The position numbers and the translations under genes are program-made. From Brachionus manjavacas (taxonomy: Eukaryota; Rotifera; Eurotatoria; Ploima; Brachionidae): a stretch of DNA of 64,000 bases. The stretch is from NCBI GenBank assembly GCA_019054805.1, contig JAHQIY010000001.1, positions 6,958,501 to 7,022,500 of the forward strand. The letters are read 5' to 3'. The notes under the pieces were generated by a model that was given only the letters and a program-made list of their open reading frames with translations, was not told where the DNA came from and ran no database searches. This document shows, in pieces, positions 33,910 through 46,890 of the stretch (positions are counted from its first letter, which is position 1; each line of letters begins with the position of its first letter).

Positions 33910-34530
33910 TCAATTTTTTTTAATTTTAAAAAGATATATAAGTTCTTCGAAGATGATCGGTTTAAAATGACAAAGACGACGAAAAATGAAATTTTTTACC
34001 AAAATAATAAAAAAAACCTTGACGGACGAGATAATTAACGATTTTATTTTCAAATTTTTAAATATTGGATGTGGTCTCCCCTTTCGCTTGGTGGAATGTG
34101 AAGCTTTGCGAAATTTCAAGTCACTTATATGCAAAAAATGGATGCCAACATCAAGGAAAAATCTATTAAATTGACAAAATAAAGCGATTTCTAAAATGTC
34201 TAATAATTTGAAGTTCATATTATCAAAAATTCGATTTGTGTCACTGACCACAGATGTTTGGACTGATCGGTGGCTAGGGTCATTTCTCGGAATAACAATC
34301 CATTTTTTAAACGTAAATTTCGAATTTAAAACGTATGCTCTTCGTTGTATATACATTTAACACACTACTGATATAGCTTTAATATTATTGATGAATTCGC
34401 TATTCGTGAAAAATTAGTACGAATAGTAACTGATAATGGTTCAAATTTGGTCAAAAAGGGCAAGCTAATAAATCTTGTCGGTGAAGAAGAGTTCGACCTA
34501 AATGAACCGATTTATTTTACCGTCATTATC
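33910..34530 (+). pseudogene. hAT transposase, N-terminal half, in inverted orientation
   Basis: The plus strand gives CGLPFRLVECEALRNFK near 34070, VSLTTDVWTDRWLGSFLGIT near 34235-34295 (the first catalytic Asp block), FEFKTYALRCIYI near 34320, and LVRIVTDNGSNLVKK near 34410-34455 (second Asp block). It then ends about where the C-terminal half on the minus strand would start. One stop lies within. The BED finger was not found. The two halves complement each other, so an inversion of the 5' part of one gene explains them best. Confidence 0.8.
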
Positions 34531-37189
34531 TAATTTTTTTTTTTTTTTTTAAATATCAAAAAAAAGAAAAAATTAACATTTAATTTTTTTAAAATTGAAG
34601 TGTCATCTTTCAAAAAAAAAAAATTAATTTTTTTCTCTAATTTTTTCAATTTAAATTTTAGAGATTAAATAAAAGTCTGGTCCTGAATTATTCTATTGAA
34701 ATTAGGGTGTATCGTTCGACAATAAGCTTGAGATACAAAATTTATGCACATAGATAGTATTATTTAAATCATCATTTTTGAAATGTGTACTCTAGAAAAG
34801 ATTTAAAATATAATTCTTTAAAATAATTTATTGTATATTACAGGAAGAAATCCAAAAATCGAAGATTATAAATCGACGGTTCAAGTTGAAAAGTTAGTTT
34901 AAGTTTTGAATTACAATGCTAATATTTGTTTAAGAGTTTTTATCGGATCAAAAATGTTAAACTTTAAATGCGTTAATTGAATTTGATATGGCAAATTGAT
35001 ACAGCGTTGTGGTTTTTGATTGATCTAGTGTCGGGCAATAATTGTGTCACCATTTTAAATTGAATAAAAATTGAATACTCGATAATCATTGTATTTAAAT
35101 CAAGTGTATCCAAATCGAAAATAAAATTGATTTGTTTTTTTTAATTAATTTATTTATTGAAATAAGATTTAATGAATTTAAATATATAATATAAAATAAA
35201 ATATAAATCAACAGCTTAAAAGTTAAACTTTAAGAAAGCAAACTGGCAATTGTGATATAGCGACATCTTTGTCGATATCACTGGAAAGTTGATTAACTTA
35301 ACCATGAGCGTTTAAGTAAACAAGGAGCAAAAAAAGCTGCTCCAATACGTTTTACTAGAAGATCGGATAGACGGAACCAAGGGGACTAATGTAAACATTA
35401 CAGCGAGATTTCAAATACCGATACGTTTAATATAATTGAAAGTTCGCTCACAACAGTTGAACTAAATGATAAAATTGCAGAAAAAATCATTTCTGCTTCA
35501 CATAAAATAATTCCTTAGCTATCTCAGAAAATCTACATAACATAATTTCCACAACATTGTTAACCTGATAAAAGATTGTAGGAAAGTTAAAAGAAACTTC
35601 CAGAAAATTCGCTGTCAAAAACTCAAGCATAAACTTAATCACCTTATTTTTGAGTTGAAGGACTCCTAACTCAAATGTAAAGTGATTAAATTTCTGAAAA
35701 AATTTTGGAATCAAATTTTGTTTGATTACATTCAGCAGATGGTAAAAAACCCACTGACATGTAGACCTTTTAAATAAATTATATACTTAGAACAAAAAAG
35801 GCTGTTCCTAAAAAGCGGAAAACGGAATGCGGAAAACGGAAATACCGCATTACTTTTTTCCGTTAAAAATTTCCGCTAAATTAAGCTGAAATATTGAAAA
35901 ATTGTGGAAAAGTTGAAAAAAAGCAAAAAATATTTGGGGAAATCTTTTTGGAAACTGAAATTTTTATTATAAACTAATGTAAATTTAAAATTGAAATTTT
36001 TTCAATAAATAGTTTGTTTACAACACCTTAAAATCAAGAAATTATTCTAAATTTGCCTTAAAAAAAACAAAAATACATCGTTTAAATTAAAATGATTGTC
36101 TATGCTTTGTAATTCGAAAGAATCAGCGCTTCTTTGGCTGAAAATATTCTAACCAACTTTAAACCAGAGGATAAATTTCATACCGAAAAAAAAGAAATAC
36201 TGGTAAATTTCTTTCTGGCTGAGAACCCGTTATTTTCAAGAGTAACTATTATATGATTGAAGAGACGGAAGCATTAACAAAAATGGACTAAAAGTTGTAT
36301 ATTTTTTAGTTGATAAAGACTTTCCGGTTTTAATTCAGTTTTTTGATAAAACCAAAGAAGGCAACTTCGAAATAGACAACAAAGTTGCACTTCATGGAAA
36401 TGTAAAAAATAAAGAAAATGGTTCAAGTTATCAGCGACGTTACCGTCGGTTACGAATAACTTAAAGCAAAATATGACAAAAAAGGAACCAAACTTGCTAT
36501 ATTAAGAAGCATCTAAAATAATAGGTCCAAGAGACTTATGACCCAATCTATCAAGAAACTAGCTCTAAAACTATAAAACAAACTACCAAAACGCTACAAA
36601 CAACAGTTATTCAGCATATTCATAAAAAAGCTTCAATTATTGCTTTAATTTAATACTTTCTAAAATGTATGGTATTAGAGATTTTACAAAATTTCTATAC
36701 CAGATGGGCAAGTTGAGCCAAGTTCCAACGACCCATCTGAAGTTTTGGACACTGGGAAATATTAAGAAAATCTACGAACTAATAGACAAGAAATATGTTC
36801 AGAAAATATTTCTCATAAAAAACGAACGAATTAGTTTTTTAATGAACCTTCAATATCGATGAAATTTTGGGTCAATGGCTTTCAAATTGTCTTCTTCGAA
36901 TTACGAAATTCTTGTAATACGAAGAAGAATTAAATATAAGAAAGTATTTAGAAAGTATTAAATAAGCAAAAAAAGTTTTGGTGTGACATTAATTATTTTG
37001 CTCTTTTATTTATTTATTTTTTTTGTTTCGAAGTTAGCCTAAAATAAAAAAATATTCATTTATTGTCTCATTCATTATCTTGCTATTCGATTAATCCCAT
37101 TTAATTTTCAAACAGCTTTGATCGTGTCAAAAATGACCCGATGTATTTTTATGTTCTATGTTTTTAGTAATATTATTAATTGGAAAAAA
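34531..37189. other. long AT-rich stretch, no gene recognised
   Basis: No frame with recognisable content. At about 35815-35880 a short GC-richer patch carries two tandem copies of GCGGAAAACGGAA followed by inverted TTCCG words. Stretches near 36300-36860 look weakly coding (broken frames rich in Lys/Ile/Leu, one ending at 36862) and could be part of a decayed transposon, but no motif supports a family. Confidence 0.4.
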
Positions 37190-40125
37190 ATGAACTTTAA
37201 TTAAACAAACCCAGGCGAAATTCAAAGTTGGAATTTTGTCAAACTGAATCTTAAAAAGTTGGAGAAATCTGTTAATCACAAAACAATCTTTAAGCAACTC
37301 AAATGAGTACTCAGAGACTCGGAATTTAAAGAAATTACAGCAATCTACAATTTCTCTTCGATCAAAATATGGATTTTAAAGTTCGAACACGCCTTTACCA
37401 CATCGAAAGTCTTTGAACATTCAATCGAAATTAATGGTGAATTTTTAAAGATTGAAGATGAAAACAAATTGCCGAAGACAAGAAGATACCCGATATTTAG
37501 GCTTCCCAGAAGATTTTAACAAGAAATTTCTTCGAGACTTTTTTGATGCTGATAAAATCAATGATCTCAAAGTTTAACAAATTTCAGAAGAAAGTCAAGT
37601 AAAAAACAGTGTAAAAAGAGTAAAAGTTTCCTTTCCGAAAGAATCAGATCAGTTAGTTAGAAATATGACTCTTCCAACAGTTCTATACGGTTTAAAGTGC
37701 AAAATTTCAATTGCTGGACAGAAACAAAATCTCTTTATGTAATGGTGTAGGGTACAACATTGCTAAGTGTCCTGTTAAGAATCAAGCTTGCAAAAACTGT
37801 AATCAAAAAGGAAATTTGAGTCAGAAATGCTTTTTAGCTCAAATCGACTATAGCGAACTAGCGATTCATCAAGAGTAACAAGAAATCTCTCAAATAAAAA
37901 AAAACTTGTTGGACATGATAAACAAAACTCCACAGTTCCCAAATAACGAATTAACAAATGAGGAATCTCTTTTGTCGTCACAGTCCAGTCAAAAAAGTAT
38001 GAATACTCCAGTTCTATCGTCAGTCAGTTAATCTTAATAAAGATTCTGAACAAAAAAACTGCTCAAATTTCGAAAAATTAAAGAATCAATCTGTAAAGCT
38101 ATCAAAATATTTTGTTACAAATGTTCAAACAAGTAAGCAAATCTAGCGCGTTTCAGAATCCAACAATTCACAAACAGCTGAATCGAAAAAAATAAAAGAT
38201 CAAACTAATGAAAAGGAAAATAATGAACTTAATGGCGTATTTCAAGACAACAATATTGGACACAATTAAGATGAAAACAACAGCGATTTTATACAAAAAT
38301 AGTCATACTCAAAAATACAATGAAGAAAAATCTATCAAGTGAACTTTTCTCAAAGAACAGGTTAGTAATTAAACACTTGAATTGCTTTCACTTAACTAGT
38401 AGGGTTCATCTCTTAGTAAATTTTTTTAGCTCAAAAATGTCCCGACATTGTTTTGCTCAATGAATTAAAGATAGAAAATAGTGAGACAAATTTTTATAAT
38501 GATTTTCACAATTATCAGTTCATAACAAAACCACGCAACAAGAATGGAGAAGTAGTAGCTATTTTAATTAAGGAAGGAATTAAATTTATACAAGATTTTT
38601 CTTATGAGGAATTCAATTGCGAACTCTTTTTTATAAAACTAAATTTAGGAAAGAATAATGAATTAGTAGAATTTTGTCTTTATAATCCACACAATGTGCT
38701 TCTAAACTTTGAGCTTTTTAAAACAGTTAATAAAAAATGTAAAAATTACATCTTAGGTGGTGATCTAAACGCTAAAACAAAGCAAATAGGCTACTTAGAA
38801 GAATGAAAACGGTATAATGTTGGAAAGAATAATCAATGAGTTAGACTTTTAAGTAGTCAATGATAAGCGCCCTACTTTCAATATTTTTACTCAAAAAATT
38901 TCTGGAATCAAAATTGGTTTGATTTTATCAAGAAGATGGGAAAAAGTCCACTAACAAATAGACTTTTTTGGAAAAAAATTAATAAATTTAGAACATAAAA
39001 GGATCAAATTTGCTCCCAAATTTCAAAGATTAAACAATTTTTTGGAACAAAATTTACTTCTAATCCAGGAGCAATCTGGATTTAGGAAACACCTGCGAAC
39101 ATCAGATAATCTATTCTCTTTAATTCAAAAAATTTTGGAATCACTTAATAGAAAAAAAAGAGTTTGTGGCCATTTTTTGATATTTCTAAGACCTTTGATA
39201 GGGTTTGGCATGAAGGTTTACTTTTTAAATCGATTAAAATGAATCCACCTCATTACTTGACTTGGATTAGATCCTTTTTAGACAGTAAGACATTTAAGGT
39301 AAATGTGAATGATCACTTGAGCGACGAATATCAAATAACTGCAGGTGTTCCTCAAGGCTCAGTAATTTGTCCTCTTTTATTTAGTATATATATATTAATG
39401 ACATCCTCAAAAGACACAAAACAAATAACAAATACTCTCTGCTTTTCGCAGATGATCTAGTTACATTCTTCATTTATAACAAAAAGGGGAACCTAGAAAA
39501 TAACATAAATAAATACACCAACGAACTAGAACATTGGCTTATTAAATGGAAAATGAAGATATCAGTTGAAAAGTCGTCTTTAGTAGTCTTCTCTAGGTAC
39601 AAAAAAGAGGGTGATAATCTAAACTTAAAAATTTATGGAAACAGAATAATGAGCCAAAAAGAAATCAAGTTTCTTGGTATAAAATTTGATTCTAAATTAA
39701 ATTTTAATATATTAGTAGACGAAATTAAAGAACACTGCAATAAAAGGCTAAATATTATTAAGATATTGTCAAATAAAAAATGGGGTCTCACTCAAAACAC
39801 ACTAGGAAATTTATATAAATCTTTAGTCGGATCAATTTTAGACTATTCTTTTCCTTGCTTGAATTCATTTTCAGAAAATAATATCAAAAAACTACAAGCA
39901 ATTCAGAATTCAGCAGTAAGATCTATCCTTAAATTAAAATATGATACTCCCTCCAACATCGTGCATCATGAAGCTTTTAATAAACTTAAATTACTAACAG
40001 TCTCGAATCGGCTTTTTGAGTTGAGTGAGAGATATGTTGGGACAGGACTGAGTCATTCTATTCCATTGGTTGTAAGACTAGTGGAGGAAAACAAAGAAGA
40101 TTTCGAATCGAGATATATTAAATAA
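37190..40125 (+). mobile_element. LINE (Jockey/CR1-like), internally deleted and frameshifted
   Basis: ORF1 remnants (about 37250-38030) include a zinc-knuckle region ACKNCNQKGNLSQKCF near 37785, with Asn in place of the usual His. An endonuclease piece at 38453-38806 includes FCLYNPHN and YILGGDLNAKTKQIGY. Reverse transcriptase pieces follow: FDISKTFDRVWHEGLLF at 39170, GVPQGSVICPLLFSIYI at 39345 and LLFADDLVTFF at 39440. A 190-codon C-terminal frame runs 39553-40125. Between endonuclease and polymerase the usual spacer is much shortened. Stops and shifts make it inactive. The 5' edge is approximate and no target duplication was found. Confidence 0.85.
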
Positions 40126-40351
40126 TAAAAAAGAGGTTAAAAGATATTTAATTCATATTTTAAAAATCATTTTAAAATTTTAAAAATCGGGTCAATTTGA
40201 TCCGCCGGGCTTTCGAGTGTTAAAAACGCTTTTAAAATATTCTGTTTTGAAGAATTTGAAAAATAGACACATGTTAGCCAACATTATTGCATTTATATTA
40301 TTAGTATAAATTTTTTCTGTTCTTTTGTCAAATCCAATTTTTGGTTTGATA

Positions 40352-40582
40352 AACATCCCAATTCCTACAAAGTACATCTCTTAGATGCTGCCAAAATAAT
40401 TAACCAGTCATACCAACTGCTTTATAATCCGTTTGAGTACAACCTACAACACCAGAACCATGATCGACCACTACCAAGTAAATACCAGGACTCTTTGAAG
40501 GACCTTCTAGGAACCACTTTTATCCCAAACATAAACTGCAACAACAACGCCAACTTCAAATCAATAAATCTAAGCACTTAAT
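40352..40582 (+). other. coding-like fragment of about 75 codons, unclassified
   Basis: One plus-strand frame stays open from about 40352 to a TAA at about 40580, with unusual C-rich codon use for this region (HPNSYKVHLLDAAKIINQSY ... DRPLPSKYQDSLKDLL ... TFIPNINC). It has no ATG at its start and lies between a LINE end and the foldback element. It may be a last exon of a lost gene or part of the LINE tail. I do not recognise it. Confidence 0.3.
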
Positions 40583-40603
40583 ACTTATAACTTTCATTAC
40601 CTA

Positions 40604-42029
40604 AATAGTATTTGGATATCTGTTTTTGGATAGAAAAACAAAGATTTAGATTCTATTAATTTAATTTAATCAAATATCTTAAGAAATTTTTTTCTTATCC
40701 TAAGCTGATGTTTAAAAAAAATTGCAGTGTAGATAATCAACTCGATGCAGTAGCCTCTGTGTCAGATCGGAGCCGTTGCTCAAAAAAGGGACTTGAAAAG
40801 GAGATGAGCGCCTCCCCACTATCCACTAGGATAGAATAGGGACAATTATATATTAAGCTTAGTAATTTTTAATCTTTTAGCCTAAACTAACAGATTAAAG
40901 ACATTGGAAATATCTATAAAAATCATATGTTTTTTTTTCCAATTTTTTTATTTAGGAAGAAATATTTAAAAAAAAGCAAGTAATCCTAATAGTTAGAGAT
41001 TTATCTGATCTTTGTTTTTTGGTTGATATTTATGATATTAGTACTTAAAACGCGCAATTAAATTGCTCTCGAGATATAAGAACTTTAGGAAATATGAAAA
41101 TGAAACTTGAACCAGGCTTATTTTAAACAAAAATTTTAATAAAATAATTTTGACGCTGTACCTATAAAGCACAAATAGAAGGGTTTTATTCTCTTGACAT
41201 CCTTTTTAAAACCATCTTAAATAATTTTTAATTTATTTTTTCTCTTACTTAATCTAAATTTTATTTTAGTTTAGAAGGAAATCTAAGCGTAATATTTTAG
41301 GTAGTGACAAGAAAGTACAATAAAATTAAAATTTTTTTTATTCAATTTTTATCAATTCATCAGTGAAATAAACAGTGATGAGAAAGTGGTCAAAAAAAGA
41401 AAAGACATCATTTTTTTGAATCATATTTAAAAAAAAATAAATTGAAAATTTTTAAGCGTTTTGCCAAGTTCAAGATTATTTAGCATAAGACAAATTACTT
41501 ATGAGAAAATAGCTCAAACAATTAGAAATCCTGATCTGATAAGTAGACCAATGATATTTTTTAAAAAGATTTATAACTTAAAATAATTTTGGATTGATTT
41601 AAATTTAGATGAAAAAATTAGAATTCTAATTATTAGTTAAAAATATAGGTGTTTTTGTTGTCGTGGTGAAGCATGGCGTAGTTCTAATTAGACTTTTATT
41701 TGAAAAGAAAATTTATTTAAAAAAAATAATGGGAAAGTTATGGTTGGGAGCAATTTTATGGATAACATTAGCTTAATAATTTAATAATTGTCCCTATTCT
41801 ATCCTAGTGGATAGTGGGGAGGCGCTCATCTCCTTTTCAAGTCCCTTTTTTGAGCAACGGCTCCGATCTGACACAGAGGTTACTGCATCGAGTTGATTAT
41901 CTACACTGCAATTTTTTTTAAACATCAGCTTAGGATAAGAAAAAAATTTCTTAAGATATTTGATTAAATTAAATTAATAGAATCTAAATCTTTGTTTTTC
42001 TATCCAAAAACAGATATCCAAATTCTATT
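40604..42029. mobile_element. foldback DNA element with about 255-bp inverted arms
   Basis: The left arm (40604-40860) and the reverse complement of the right arm (41771-42029) are almost identical: TTTGGATATCTGTTTTTGGA at the outer end, CTCCCCACTATCCACTAGG and AGGGACAATTAT at the inner end. The arms are separated by about 910 bp of AT-rich loop with no open frame. No transposase is encoded, so it is non-autonomous. A diverged arm fragment occurs at 31826-31905. No target duplication could be fixed. Confidence 0.9.
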
Positions 42030-44302
42030 TTTTTTAGAAAAAAATTCCCTTTTTGAAAAAAATTAACCCAATATGACTATCGCTTACAGTTTGGCTGAAT
42101 TAGTATCTAATGGAAATTTTTATATCATGATAATATTTTACATCATTTTTAAATATTTACCCATCATTTTAATTGTTAATTTTGTATAGTTTAAAAAATA
42201 ATACTGTCAAAAAATAACAAAAAGCAAAATTAAAAGATAATTTAATGATAAGGCAATTTAAAAGATCAGTTTTTATACTCTATAACTAGAAGTCTCCGGT
42301 TTCAAGTTTTTCAAATATGCAGTAATTAATGATCTTAATCATTTTTTATACCATCATGTCTACATCAAGTCTTCATAAAATGATTCAACATATAAAAAAT
42401 TTACACCAGAAAAGGATTTTTTTATAATTTAAATACAAAAATAAAGAATGCTAAAAAGTTTGTAAGAATTTTCTAAATTGAAGCAATAAAAAAAATGTAA
42501 GATCTAGCAAAAAAGCCTTTGTCTACATTCCTTTTAAACCTATGTTCAGAGTAAAAATCATCTAATCAGTCATTTTGCATTACCTCAAATCAAACCCCTT
42601 GCTTTTTTTAATCAAAATCAAATTTAGTATGAAATTGTTAAATTTCATTTTTCAAAAATAAATTGTGTATTTTCTCTCATAAAAATAAGCATTAAATTTA
42701 AAGAAAAAAATGGGTTAAGACTTTCCTATTTTGATAAAAAAAATCCTTCTTTCGTGTGATCAGTTTTGTTTAGAAAAAAAAATTAAAAAAAAATTAAAAT
42801 TCAATTTTGGATATGTTTCGTCTGCCTCTTGCCGCAATGTTGGCAATAGCTGATATCATATTATAATGTTTGCCAAAGCAAAAATGTTTAATTAAAGGTT
42901 ACAAGCATCAACAATAACTTCATATTAAATCGACAACAATATGAACATAAACTAGAAAAGAATATATATTACGTAATGATCACAAATGCTTGCTAAATGT
43001 CTAAACTAATAAAATATTTTATAAATTTTCATTTATTAAATAAAGACTACGGATTTATATAAATACTTTTGTTTGATTTTTTTAATGTAATTTAGAGTTT
43101 GTTTTTTAAGGACTCTGTTTTTTTCTATTTTTTCAATACTTTCAGCTATTGAGTGGTTTATTTTGGAGCATTAATTTCATTTTATTTGAAGCTTATTTTT
43201 CCTAAATTAATAATTTGTTTTTTTGGTTTAATTTTCAAGCTTAAAGTTTGGACACTGATTGTGCAATTTAACAACAACAACAAAAAAAGAGCTAAGTTTC
43301 GAGATAAAAAATGCTCACAGCTTAGAAGATAACTTAGAATGCCGTAGGCAAAAATAGGAAGCTTTGTTTATCTCATGGAGTCTAAAAAATAAAAATAAAC
43401 TCAACAGTTCCGGGTGCTAAAAGTCAAACAGCTGTTCGCAGCCTATTTTGGGTGATTTATTGCATTTTTGCTTGCAACAATGATTAGAATTCGAATGTTG
43501 GGAATTAATTATGAATCATTGGCAAAACAAAAAAAGCGAAAATTGTTTAAGAAGTTAAAGTAGAATTTACAAAATTATGATTTCAACTAACAACAAGGAT
43601 CGAGCATAATTTTCAATATTAATTTATAATGAGAGAAAAAAATAGCTAGCAATTGAGAAATTAAGCTCGAGCCCGACGCAACCGAAACTCGGATGGAACT
43701 GTGAATAGCTTGGTTAAAGTTGATTATGAATTGGGGTCACATTCAATAGCTGATCGAACCAAATCCTATTGATTAGAACTTTCTACGAAGCTTTGAAAAC
43801 TTCTAGCAAAAAACAAGAATTATCTAGAAATATAGAGAAAATTTTAATTTCAACACGACTTGAAATGGAGCTTTCTTTATTTTTCGAAGAATTTAATAAT
43901 TTCTTTTTTTTTAATTAGTATTTAGTTAGTCAAATTTAAAACCAGTCTAAACAATTTAAATATTTGAGCCATTTTTTGAAGTATTCTTTTGCGAAAGCAT
44001 ATTTCTAATGGCAACTTGGGAATATTCGACTCTTATTGTGTCGGTTTTTCTCGCAAGATAAAGTCTAATTAGCGCTTGAGCTTTTCTTTTCAATTGATCG
44101 TAAAAATTAAATTAAAATTAATTTTTAGATAAAAAATAAAAAAACTATTGAACAATAAAAAGTAATTTTTAGTGAAAAACAAAAATTAAATAAAAGTTTG
44201 TTTTGCTTTTGTGTTGGCCTGATACTAAATTTTAACACTGCTTAAATGAACCTATTGAATTTAGTTTGTCTTTTAATTAAAAAAGATTTTTTTTAGTTTC
44301 AG
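42030..44302. other. spacer upstream of the BAG-domain gene
   Basis: No coding frame of note. The stretch 43250-44290 should hold the promoter of the BAG gene. Just before its ATG a run TTTTTTTTAGTTTCAG could be the acceptor of a 5' untranslated intron. No core promoter motif is clear. Confidence 0.4.
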
Positions 44303-45878
44303 ATGATGAATAATGAAAATAGCAATGATCAAAACATTGTAAAAGATACGGATAATTGTATGCCAGTTGATCAATCTTCTCAGAGCAATCAGCAGCCCAA
44401 AGTGGTTCAAATACCAGTTCAGCACGTCAAGTCACATCCTACTTCTTCACTAGGCTCTTCACCTAACACACTTCCCCGCAAAGGCCAATCTATATTTCGA
44501 GAAAAATCACCTTTCTCAAGAAAATTTCCCGACAATTTTGGTCTTTTCAAAGATTTTGGCTTTGACGGTAAAACTAGAACCTCCTTTTTTTCTCTTTTAA
44601 ACTTTTTTTTTTTATTTAGACAGCGATTTTGACATTAACTCGAATTTTGATGATCCATTTTTTCGTCCTAGGACCGACCTAAAGAGCCGTCTAGCTCCTA
44701 ATATTAAGAAAGATCCTGGCAATAGCAGATGGCAAAAGGAAACTTCACCAATACCGGTTTATCACAATAAAAACAGTCAAGAGAGAAACAGTGAATCACC
44801 TAAACGCTACACTACTCAAACTACCATTTTTCCAAACCAGAATCCACAACCACAGTCGCACTCGTTCGCCAACACTGACCAAGGCATACCAATTAAAGTC
44901 GAGCATTTACAGCCGACAAAGTCGGCTAATACAAACAAACAATCCGATTTTAAATGTAAGCTCACTCTTATTTAAATTTTTTGTCAGGGTCAATTTCGTT
45001 TATTTTTTTTAATTACAAAATTTAAAACAAAAAAATAAAGGATTTTTTAGAAAAAATAAAAAAAAAGTTAATTTAATCAATAGTGAGGAAGCTAAGAAAA
45101 AAAAATGGCAAGTACCTAGGATGAGGCATGCATAGTTGAAATATTGCAATTTCATAGCGAAAAATCCTCCTATAGTCATATTATGGCAAGAAATATTTGC
45201 AAAAATTATTAAAATAAAAAATAAATTATTGAGAATTTTTTATTTTTTTGGAAAAAAAAATTATATTATTTTTATCAAGACACTGAAAACGAAAGTGGTA
45301 CGCGACAGCCTAGTCCGCCAGAAGATAGCAAAATGGGAAGCACAATGTCAAACGGGGCTAACAAACAATCCAAGATGAATGCTAGCGATTTTAAGACAGA
45401 AGCCAGGACCACGCCTCCTGTCGATCAGCCAAGACCACAACCTGAGCCGAGACCACAACCAAAGCCGGCCAAAGCAGCCAAAAGTCCGCAACAAAAATGT
45501 GAAGAAGTGAAATCAGAGTTAGAGAGTCTTGAAAAAGAAATAGAGTCTTTTAATGGCGCCAAAACAGACCGTACTTATAGACGATTAGAAGAAATGCTTA
45601 CTAGGTGCTTGTTAAAGTTGGACGAGATCGAAAGGGGTGATGAATCTTTTAATCAATTTCGCAGAGGACTCATTAACTATGCTGATAGAATGGGACAAGT
45701 TCTGGATTCAAAGGGAAGTTCAGAAAAAGTTCAGAGCCAAAACAATGCTGAAATTGCTAAACCTGTCGAGAACGAACCTTCTAATGCTAATGAGCAACCT
45801 GAGCAAAATAATGAGCCACAAGATTCCAATCAAACACCCAACGCCGAGTCACAATTAGATGAAAAAACAAAAGCATGA
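44303..45878 (+). CDS. BAG-domain co-chaperone, starvin/BAG3-like, 399 aa
   Basis: Three exons (44303-44567, 44620-44955, 45280-45878) with GT..AG borders and matching phases give 399 aa. The BAG domain lies at about residues 270-345 (CEEVKSELESLEKEIESF ... TYRRLEEMLTRCLLKLDEI), followed by an acidic, Asn/Gln-rich tail. BAG domains bind the Hsp70 ATPase domain and trigger nucleotide release. Three Ile-Pro-Val/Ile motifs stand at about residues 37 (VQIPVQHVK), 133 (SPIPVYHNK) and 178 (GIPIKVEHL). In BAG3 such motifs recruit small heat-shock proteins, so a similar bridge between Hsp70 and small HSPs is likely. A proline-rich stretch (QPRPQPEPRPQPKPAK) precedes the BAG domain. No WW domain is seen, unlike vertebrate BAG3. 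It acts in the cytosol, in protein quality control. Confidence 0.9.
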
Positions 45879-46885
45879 GAAACACTCAAATTTTTAATTT
45901 TTTTTAATTTGTTTTAAATTAATTTTTTATCTGTGTTTCGATTAAACAGTTTAGAAATATATAAATATTTATAAATATCAAGAGTTTTTTTTTCGTTTCG
46001 TTTGTTATCTTCAATGGATTTAAAATAAAAACGATATGAAAAAAAATACTTTCTTCTTTAACAATTCTTCAAAATGAGTTTAAGTTAATAAATTTAATTG
46101 TTTCAAATTTTGCCACTCTGTTTCTTTTGTTGGGAGCAAGTGTTATTATGCAAATTTATTATTTCAATTAAAATTTCTAATATGAAAAATTCTCGTTTGC
46201 TAGCTGAGATTTTATTTCGAAGTTAATTTTCAACCAAAAAATCCTATCTATCTTCCAAGTCTCTCAATTTGCTAAAAAGTTTATGATTAACAGTTGTTTG
46301 CACTCAGAAAAAAAAAAGAAATTTCTCATTCTAATCTAGTTTTCGAGAATACTTAAAAAATAAATCAACGATCTTTCAGGAAACATAAATTTAAAATTTT
46401 TTGAAATAAACAAAAAATCTAAATAAAAATTTAAAAAGACTGTTTAATTTTTAATAATTTTCTAAATTTTGAATCTGAAACAAAACAAAGATATTTTTTT
46501 ATTAATTTCTAAATTATACATTCATTTTTAAATGAATGAATGAAGAAGGTGTACAAAGAAGCTTGGGATATAAAGACTGTTAAAATTTACTACGCTTGAA
46601 GAAAGAAGGCTGAGAGATGATTTGATTGAAAAATTAAAAATTGTTGGAAAATTTGATAAGCTTGAGTGGCATTATCAGTTTGCTCAAATGTCAGTAATAA
46701 TTTTGGTGATGAGCTCTAGGACAGTTTCGAGCAATCATAGCTTTCTTTTTAGTCCCTTTGTTAGTAAATGTTTGATCAAATAAAGTTTTTCAGATGAAAA
46801 AATAGGAAAAAAATAAATTTTTTTGGAAACTGAAGACAAAACGCAACTTAATTGGGTTTGCTACCATAAAGTAAATAAAAATAAT
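45879..46885. other. BAG gene 3' region and spacer
   Basis: The BAG transcript probably ends within a few hundred bases (AAATAAAAA-like signals near 46022), although AT-rich DNA makes poly(A) signals common by chance. No gene follows until the LINE fragment. Confidence 0.4.
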
Positions 46886-46890
46886 TAACT

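Noticed and set aside
36665..36862. Plus-strand frame MYGIRDFTKFLYQ
   Set aside because: No family could be recognised, flanks are broken, and Lys/Ile-rich frames are common in this AT-rich DNA.
43779..43810. Heat-shock element upstream of the BAG gene
   Set aside because: TTC and GAA triplets are present but the spacing departs from nTTCnnGAAn at several steps, and the site lies 500 bp from the ATG.
45136..45378. Separate frame before BAG exon 3
   Set aside because: It lies in the intron and runs into exon 3 out of frame with the BAG coding sequence.
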